Positions 14,624-19,728 of a stretch of DNA of 19,728 bases are shown piece by piece. The translations under genes and the position numbers were made by a program. How positions within the stretch are numbered: position 1 is the stretch's first letter; the number at the start of each line of letters is the position of its first letter. Origin of the DNA: Candidatus Agathobaculum merdigallinarum (lineage in GTDB: Bacteria > Bacillota > Clostridia > Oscillospirales > Butyricicoccaceae); NCBI GenBank assembly GCA_019115425.1, contig DXDO01000042.1, positions 1 through 19,728 on the forward strand, written 5' to 3'. The notes under the pieces were generated by a model. That model was given only the letters and a program-made list of their open reading frames with translations, did no database searches and had not been told where the DNA came from.

Positions 14624-15940
14624 ATGCCGAATTTTGATGATGATAAGATGTTGAAATGTTCGTTCTGCGGAAAACCCCAGAACCGGGTGCGCAAGCTGAT
14701 CGCGGGGCCGGGGGTGTATATCTGCGACGAGTGCATCGGCGTATGCACCAGCATTTTGGACGATGAACTGGATTTTGCGCCGGAGGACAGCGCGGAACAG
14801 GTGTCCGGACGGCCCGAGCGCCTGCCTACGCCGCAGGAACTCAAAGCGGTGCTCGATGATTATGTGATCGGGCAGGATCGGGCGAAGATCGCGCTTTCGG
14901 TAGCGGTATACAACCACTACAAGCGTATTTATCATCCGGAGACCGACGTGGAGCTGCAAAAATCCAACATCCTGATGCTCGGCCCCTCGGGTTCGGGCAA
15001 GACCCTGCTCGCGCAGACGCTGGCCAAGACCTTGCAGGTTCCCTTTGCCATTGCGGACGCGACCACGCTGACCGAAGCGGGCTACGTGGGCGAGGACGTG
15101 GAGAATATTCTGCTGCGCCTGATTCAGGCGGCGGATTTTGATGTGGAGCTTGCCGAGCATGGCATCATCTACGTCGATGAGATCGATAAGATCGCCCGCA
15201 AGAGTGAGAATCCGTCCATTACGCGCGATGTGTCGGGCGAAGGCGTGCAGCAGGCATTGCTCAAAATGCTCGAAGGAACAACGGCGAATGTCCCGCCGCA
15301 GGGCGGGCGCAAGCATCCGCATCAGGAGTTTATCCAGATCGATACGACCAATATCCTGTTTATTTGCGGCGGCGCGTTTGACGGCATTGAGGGCATCATC
15401 CAGAAGCGCATCGGCAAACAGGGCATGGGCTTCGGCTCCGAGGTGAAGGGCAAGCAGGAGGATCAGACGGATCGCCTGCTCGCGCAGATCGAGCCGCACG
15501 ACCTGATGAAGTACGGTTTGATTCCCGAACTGATCGGCCGTCTGCCGGCGATCGTATCCCTGGATACGCTGGACAAGGAGGCGCTTGTGCGCATTCTTCA
15601 GGAGCCTAAGAACGCGCTGGTCAAGCAGTATCAGGCTTTGCTCACGCTGGACGGCGTGGAACTCGAATTTGAGCCGGAGGCGTTGACCAAGGTGGCGGAG
15701 GTCGCGCTGGAGCGCAAGACCGGTGCGCGCGGGCTGCGCGGTGTGCTGGAAAAAACGATGACCGATATCATGTTCCGCATCCCGTCCGACCAGACGGTCA
15801 ATCGCGTGGTGATTACACCGGGCGTGGTGACAGGGGAGAGCGAACCCATAGTCAGCCATGGCGCGCGTGCGGCGTTGCCGGCAGGCGGAAAATCGGATGG
15901 GCCGTCGGGAAAGCTGCGGCAGCCGAATAAAACTGCATAA
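14624..15940 (+). CDS. clpX: ATP-dependent Clp protease ATP-binding subunit ClpX
   Basis: ClpX is the AAA+ unfoldase that feeds substrates to ClpP. The 438-residue protein has the N-terminal zinc domain (Cys12, Cys15, Cys34, Cys37), Walker A GPSGSGKT (120-127), pore loop GYVG (153-156), Walker B IIYVDEID (181-188) and sensor 2 in TGARGLRG near the C-terminus. The ClpP-docking loop reads MGFG where IGFG is usual, a conservative change. The C-terminal tail is Gly/Ala/Lys-rich and variable in the family. AGAGGTG precedes the ATG. It is co-transcribed with clpP. Confidence 0.97.
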   Translation: MPNFDDDKMLKCSFCGKPQNRVRKLIAGPGVYICDECIGVCTSILDDELDFAPEDSAEQVSGRPERLPTPQELKAVLDDYVIGQDRAKIALSVAVYNHYKRIYHPETDVELQKSNILMLGPSGSGKTLLAQTLAKTLQVPFAIADATTLTEAGYVGEDVENILLRLIQAADFDVELAEHGIIYVDEIDKIARKSENPSITRDVSGEGVQQALLKMLEGTTANVPPQGGRKHPHQEFIQIDTTNILFICGGAFDGIEGIIQKRIGKQGMGFGSEVKGKQEDQTDRLLAQIEPHDLMKYGLIPELIGRLPAIVSLDTLDKEALVRILQEPKNALVKQYQALLTLDGVELEFEPEALTKVAEVALERKTGARGLRGVLEKTMTDIMFRIPSDQTVNRVVITPGVVTGESEPIVSHGARAALPAGGKSDGPSGKLRQPNKTA

Positions 15941-15960
15941 CGGATCAATCAGCAAAACAT

Positions 15961-15992
15961 GTGGGCGGAACTTTGGTTTCGCCCGCTTTTTT
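15961..15992 (+). terminator. Rho-independent terminator after clpX
   Basis: GTGGGCGGAA (15961-15970) pairs with TTTCGCCCGC (15977-15986), with G-U pairs allowed, around a CTTTGG loop and is followed by six T (15987-15992). It lies about 20 bases after the clpX stop and before the lon promoter. Confidence 0.88.
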
Positions 15993-16015
15993 ACAAATTA
16001 CTCATATATGGCCGC

Positions 16016-16044
16016 TTTACAAATGACGAAAAATATACTATACT
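16016..16044 (+). promoter_or_regulatory. Predicted sigma-A promoter of lon
   Basis: TTTACA (16016-16021), a 17-base spacer and TATACT (16039-16044). The start would be near 16051, ahead of the GAGGAGAG site at 16070-16077. No CtsR or CIRCE operator is seen nearby. Confidence 0.75.
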
Positions 16045-16084
16045 GACGCTATTAAGCGATTTCCCGTACATGAGGAGAGAAACT

Positions 16085-18502
16085 ATGATTGGAACAAATG
16101 AAACGACGCTCAGTCGGCTGCCGGTACTGCCGCTGCGCGGGCTGACGGCGTTTCCGCACATGATTATTCATTTCGATGTTGGCCGGATGATGTCCATCCG
16201 GGCACTGGAGGCGTCGATGAAAAGCGGTCAGATGCTCTTTCTGACCGCGCAGCGTGAACTGAAAACCGACACACCTTCGCCGGGGGATCTGTACCAGATG
16301 GGTACGGTATGTATGGTACGGCAAATCCTGCGCCTGCCGGGCGATAATATCCGCGTATTGGTTGAGGGCCGTTCGCGCGCGCTCGCCCATCAATTCACGA
16401 TGCCCGAGCAGGAGGGCGGCTGCATCTATGCCGAGGTGGAGGAGCTGGAGGACTTTGTATTCGGCGTGACCGAGCGGCGCGCGCAGGCGCTCGTCCGCAC
16501 CGCGCAGGAACGGTTTGCCGAGTACGCGCAGAACTCGCCGCGCATTTCGCCTGATGTGGAACTGACGGTATCAGAGGGCGGAGAGGCCGGCTGGCTGGCG
16601 GACTATATCACGCAGAACCTTCCGGTTGAGGTGGACGCCAAGCAGGAAATTCTGGAGGAACTGAACGTTACCCGCCGTCTGGCGATGGTTATCCGTCTGC
16701 TGGGCGAGGAGACCGAGATCCTCAAGATCGAAAACGAGATACAGGATGAACTGAAAACCCAGATCGATAAAAACCAGCGTGAATATTATCTGCGCGAGCA
16801 GATCAAGGTCATCCAGACCGAACTGGGAGAGCAGGATGTAGCGGCGGAGGCGGAAACCTATCGGGAGCGTGTGCTCGACCTGCATCTGCCGCAGGAGTGC
16901 GAGGATAAGCTCATCAAGGAGGTCGATCGCTTCGCCAAGCTCAGCGGCTCAAGCGCAGAACAGGGCGTGGTGCGTACCTATTTGGATACCGTGCTCGACC
17001 TTCCCTGGAATAAGAAAAGCGAAGAACGGCTCGATCTCGCTGCGGCACAGGCCATTCTGGACCGCGACCACTACGGTCTGAAAAAGGTCAAGGAGCGCAT
17101 CATGGAGTTTTTGGCGGTCAAGACGCTTGCACCCGAACTCAAGGGGCAGGTGCTCTGTCTGGTCGGCCCGCCGGGCGTCGGTAAGACCTCGATCGCCAGA
17201 TCCGTCGCCGAGGCGATGGGCCGCAATTACGCGCGCATGAGCTTGGGCGGCGTGCGCGACGAGGCGGATATCCGCGGCCACCGCAAGACCTATATCGGCG
17301 CAATGCCCGGCCGCATTATCGACGCGCTGCGCCGTGCAGGAACGGCAAATCCCCTCATTCTGCTTGATGAGATCGACAAGATGGGCAACGACTTTCGCGG
17401 CGACCCGGCGTCCGCCATGCTCGAGGTGCTGGACACCGAGCAGAACGTCGCATTCCGCGACCATTATATTGAACTGCCGTTCGATCTGTCGGACGTGCTC
17501 TTTTTAACAACTGCAAACGATCTTTCCACTGTGCCGCGCCCGCTGCTCGACCGAATGGAGGTCATCGAGCTGTCCTCCTATACCGAGGAGGAAAAACGGC
17601 AGATCGCGCTGCACCATTTGCTGCCCAAGCAGATGGAAAAGCATGGCTTGCAGAAATCACAGCTGATGATGTCGGAAAAGATGCTGGGCAAGGTGATTGC
17701 AGGCTATACGAGGGAGGCGGGCGTGCGCCGCCTTGAACAGGTGCTGGCAAAGCTGTGCCGCAAAGCGGCCAAGCATGTCGCAGACGGCGGCAAGCGCCTG
17801 ACCGTGACGGAAAAGAATATCGAGAGTCTGCTTGGCACGGCGCCGTACAAGGACGACGTGGTGAGCAAAAAGGACGAGGTGGGCATTGTCAACGGCCTTG
17901 CGTGGACCAGCGTCGGCGGCGAGATGCTCGAGGTCGAGGTCGCTGTCGTGCCCGGCAGCGGTAAAATCGAGGTCACGGGCAATTTGGGCACGGTGATGCA
18001 GGAGAGCGCCAAGGCGGCGGTCACATTTGTGCGCTCGCGTGCGAAGGAACTGTCCATCGACCCGATGTTCTACAAGGATAACGACCTGCATATCCATTTT
18101 CCGGAGGCGGCGGTGCCGAAGGACGGCCCATCTGCGGGCGTGACGATTACGACCGCGCTGATTTCTGCGCTTACCGAGGCGCCTGTGCGCCATGACGTGG
18201 CGATGACTGGCGAGGTCACGCTGCGCGGCCGTGTGCTGCCGATCGGCGGGCTGCGTGAAAAGACCATGGCGGCTTACCGCGCGGGCATCAAGACCGTGGT
18301 CATCCCCAAGGATAACGAGGTGGATTTGCAGGATATCGAGCCGGTGGTGCGCGAGACCCTTCGTTTTGTACCGGCAGCGCATATGGATACGGTGATGGAG
18401 ACCGCGATCGACTTTGCGCGCCGCCCGAAGAAGGGAAGAAAGTCCCCGCGCAGTACGGTTGCGCGGCGAAATGACACAACGGCAACGGCGGTGGTGCAAT
18501 GA
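16085..18502 (+). CDS. lon: Endopeptidase La (ATP-dependent protease Lon)
   Basis: Lon is a cytoplasmic AAA+ serine protease that degrades misfolded and regulatory proteins. The 805-residue protein has the N-terminal LON substrate domain (about 10-205), a coiled-coil stretch (about 205-250), the AAA+ module with Walker A GPPGVGKT (361-368) and Walker B LILLDEID (424-431), and the protease domain with the Ser683-Lys726 dyad (KDGPSAG; GGLREKTMAA). Length fits the family. The tail after about 780 is basic and Ser/Thr-rich. I chose ATG 16085 because of the GAGGAGAG site; the open frame from 15959 runs through the terminator and promoter and is not coding there. The stop overlaps the engB ATG (ATGA). 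Confidence 0.97.
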   Translation: MIGTNETTLSRLPVLPLRGLTAFPHMIIHFDVGRMMSIRALEASMKSGQMLFLTAQRELKTDTPSPGDLYQMGTVCMVRQILRLPGDNIRVLVEGRSRALAHQFTMPEQEGGCIYAEVEELEDFVFGVTERRAQALVRTAQERFAEYAQNSPRISPDVELTVSEGGEAGWLADYITQNLPVEVDAKQEILEELNVTRRLAMVIRLLGEETEILKIENEIQDELKTQIDKNQREYYLREQIKVIQTELGEQDVAAEAETYRERVLDLHLPQECEDKLIKEVDRFAKLSGSSAEQGVVRTYLDTVLDLPWNKKSEERLDLAAAQAILDRDHYGLKKVKERIMEFLAVKTLAPELKGQVLCLVGPPGVGKTSIARSVAEAMGRNYARMSLGGVRDEADIRGHRKTYIGAMPGRIIDALRRAGTANPLILLDEIDKMGNDFRGDPASAMLEVLDTEQNVAFRDHYIELPFDLSDVLFLTTANDLSTVPRPLLDRMEVIELSSYTEEEKRQIALHHLLPKQMEKHGLQKSQLMMSEKMLGKVIAGYTREAGVRRLEQVLAKLCRKAAKHVADGGKRLTVTEKNIESLLGTAPYKDDVVSKKDEVGIVNGLAWTSVGGEMLEVEVAVVPGSGKIEVTGNLGTVMQESAKAAVTFVRSRAKELSIDPMFYKDNDLHIHFPEAAVPKDGPSAGVTITTALISALTEAPVRHDVAMTGEVTLRGRVLPIGGLREKTMAAYRAGIKTVVIPKDNEVDLQDIEPVVRETLRFVPAAHMDTVMETAIDFARRPKKGRKSPRSTVARRNDTTATAVVQ

Positions 18503-19119
18503 GTATGGAAGGATGGAAAAAACCGAATCTGCATAACGTGGAGTTTTTGCGTTCCGCGGTAAAAGAAAGCGACTTCCCAGCGGACACGCTGCCGCAGATT
18601 GTGTTTGCAGGAAAGTCCAACGTGGGCAAAAGCTCGGTGATCAATAAGCTGCTGGGTCGAAAAAACTTTGCGCGCGTCAGCGCCCAGCCGGGCAAGACGG
18701 TTCATATCAACTACTTTGTGATCGACAAACAGCTGTATCTGGTGGACCTGCCGGGCTACGGCTATGCCCGCGTATCCAAAGCGGAACAGCAGCGCTGGGG
18801 CGAACTGATGGAGCTTTATTTCGCCAAGGGGCTGCTGACACTCGGCATACAGATCGTCGATATCCGCCACAAGCCGACGCGGGACGATGTGACCATGGCG
18901 GACTGGTTCCGCGCATCGGACAGGCCGTGGGTCGTGATTGCAAACAAGCTGGATAAGATCAAGAAAAGCCAGCGGGAGGACAATCTGGCGGTAATCCGAC
19001 AGACACTGCGGCTGCCGGAGGAAGTGCCTGTTATTCCGTTTTCTGCAGAAAAGGGAGATGGGCGCGATGAAGTGCTTGCACTTATTTTTGACCACGTAAG
19101 AAAGGATGACCCGGAATAA
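18499..19119 (+). CDS. engB: Ribosome biogenesis GTP-binding protein EngB/YsxC
   Basis: EngB is an essential GTPase for late 50S assembly in Firmicutes. The 206-residue protein has G1 AGKSNVGKSS (37-46), G2 PGKT (64-67), G3 DLPGYGYA (83-90), G4 NKLDK (about 151-155) and G5 FSAEKGDG (about 180-187). The ATG at 18499 overlaps the lon stop, giving translational coupling. A second in-frame ATG at 18505 is possible. The lon-engB order is conserved in many Firmicutes. Its stop overlaps the next start as TAATG. Confidence 0.96.
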   Translation: MSMEGWKKPNLHNVEFLRSAVKESDFPADTLPQIVFAGKSNVGKSSVINKLLGRKNFARVSAQPGKTVHINYFVIDKQLYLVDLPGYGYARVSKAEQQRWGELMELYFAKGLLTLGIQIVDIRHKPTRDDVTMADWFRASDRPWVVIANKLDKIKKSQREDNLAVIRQTLRLPEEVPVIPFSAEKGDGRDEVLALIFDHVRKDDPE

Positions 19120-19511
19120 TGGATTTTTTCCGCCGTTTTATGGCTGGACGCTATGGAAATGACCAGCTCAACGCCGCGCTGCTGGTGCTGGACTTGGTGC
19201 TGCTTGTGGTGGAGATGCTGACCAGATGGAGCTGGATGGGAATATTCATTCTGGCACTGCTCATTTTGTGCTACTTCCGCATGTTTTCCCGCAACATTCA
19301 GGCGCGCTATGCTGAAAATCAGAAATTCCTGCGCTGGTGGGGACCGGTGGCAAATCGTCTGCGGGGCGCACGCATGCGCTTTGCCGATCGCAAGATCCAC
19401 CGTTATTTTAAGTGCCCGCAGTGTGGGCAGCGCCTGCGCGTGCCGCGCGGCAGAGGGAAAATCAATATCACCTGCCCGCATTGTCACACGCAGTTTGTGC
19501 GCAAGAGCTGA
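19119..19511 (+). CDS. Small membrane protein with C-terminal zinc ribbon
   Basis: The 130-residue protein has two adjacent hydrophobic segments (about 17-34 and 38-54) separated by a short charged turn. A basic juxtamembrane region (about 56-97) follows, then a four-cysteine zinc ribbon, CPQC (99-102) and CPHC (119-122), as in zinc-ribbon/rubredoxin-like knuckles. The C-terminus is basic (QFVRKS). I do not know a defined function. The start overlaps the engB stop (TAATG), so it is coupled to lon-engB. Both ends of the chain are probably in the cytoplasm given the two-span hairpin and the many Arg residues (inference). Confidence 0.85.
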   Translation: MDFFRRFMAGRYGNDQLNAALLVLDLVLLVVEMLTRWSWMGIFILALLILCYFRMFSRNIQARYAENQKFLRWWGPVANRLRGARMRFADRKIHRYFKCPQCGQRLRVPRGRGKINITCPHCHTQFVRKS

Positions 19512-19559
19512 AATAGGAGGACAGCGTACACATTTTCTCTGATACACAGCAAATTGGAC

Positions 19560-19587
19560 TTGCATTTTCCGGTAAAAAAAGTATAAT
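19560..19587 (+). promoter_or_regulatory. Predicted promoter of the SCP2-like gene
   Basis: TTGCAT (19560-19565), a 16-base spacer and TATAAT (19582-19587). The start would be near 19594, just before the GGGGG site at 19607-19611. No terminator is visible between the zinc-ribbon gene and this promoter. Confidence 0.65.
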
Positions 19588-19619
19588 AGAATTACAAATA
19601 CATCCAGGGGGCGATTCCG

Positions 19620-19728
19620 ATGACCGTAGATCAGTTGATTGGTAAAATCTACAACAAGCTTAGCAAAGCAGATATTGCTGGAACGCAGGGCAAGGTAGCG
19701 GTTCAGTTTAACCTTACCGGTAAGGTTG
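19620..19728 (+). CDS. SCP2 sterol-binding-domain-like protein, N-terminal part (cut by window edge)
   Basis: Thirty-six codons are visible from ATG 19620 after a GGGGG ribosome binding site. The start MTVDQLIGKIYNKLSKAD, then GKVAVQFNLTGKV, resembles the N-terminus of small bacterial SCP2-domain proteins, in which a first helix leads into a beta strand of the type AIQxNITGE. These proteins bind lipids in a hydrophobic tunnel; their bacterial role is poorly defined. The call rests on a short segment and is tentative. Confidence 0.6.
   Translation, partial: MTVDQLIGKIYNKLSKADIAGTQGKVAVQFNLTGKV

Noticed and set aside
14009..15955. A 648-codon open frame on the minus strand across clpP and clpX
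   Set aside because: It lies wholly opposite two highly conserved genes, has no family resemblance and an odd His/Arg/Leu composition. It is a shadow of GC-rich codon usage.
15959..16084. Upstream start of lon at ATG 15959
   Set aside because: This stretch contains the clpX terminator and the lon promoter. The SD-supported ATG at 16085 begins the normal Lon N-terminus.
1..19728. tRNA, rRNA or insertion sequence
   Set aside because: No cloverleaf-like gene with GGTTCGAATC-type arm, no rRNA stretch, and no transposase motif was seen in any intergenic region.

Overview
The window looks like a chromosomal housekeeping segment from a monoderm Clostridia-type Firmicute. Supporting signs are SLH-domain surface anchoring, Firmicutes-style gene order (rplS-lepB-rbgA-rnhB-yraN and tig-clpP-clpX-lon-engB), AGGAGG-like ribosome binding sites, and sigma-A promoters, several with an extended -10. 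The DNA is clearly GC-rich by eye. Together with the protein style this suggests the Oscillospiraceae/Butyricicoccaceae area (inference; no database was searched). I see no rRNA, tRNA, transposase, phage or CRISPR feature. All stretches without a gene are shorter than 300 bases.

Layout. (1) 1-1400, minus strand: birA (biotin-protein ligase/repressor), then a CPBP-type membrane protein cut by the window edge. (2) 1487-4434, plus strand: a YlmH-like S4 RNA-binding protein, then an exported SLH-domain protein with its own promoter. A strong bidirectional terminator follows and is shared with the convergent gene. (3) 4507-5817, minus strand: a cytoplasmic GH13 alpha-amylase-family enzyme. (4) 6023-12348, plus strand: rplS with its own promoter, structured leader and terminator, then a long run with no obvious internal terminator: lepB, rbgA, rnhB, yraN, an M19 dipeptidase, thrC and a metallophosphoesterase. 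(5) 12430-15940: tig, clpP and clpX (ribosome-bound folding and ATP-dependent proteolysis). (6) 16085-19511: lon, engB and a small membrane zinc-ribbon protein, joined by overlapping stop/start codons. (7) From 19620: the start of an SCP2-like protein, cut by the window edge.

How the genes fit together. Much of the window concerns ribosome production and protein quality: L19, the GTPases RbgA and EngB (50S assembly), trigger factor (nascent chain folding), ClpXP and Lon (degradation), signal peptidase I (export). RNase HII and YraN are genome-maintenance type genes. Metabolic genes (BirA, GH13, dipeptidase, threonine synthase) are interspersed.

Most unusual points. A tandem run of at least six near-perfect hairpins fills the whole gap between rbgA and rnhB. 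A yraN gene is intact except for an in-frame TGA at codon 5. The birA and ylmH promoters overlap completely, the -35 of each being read from the same bases as the -10 of the other. I found no convincing new multi-gene system. The hairpin array is the best candidate for an undescribed element.
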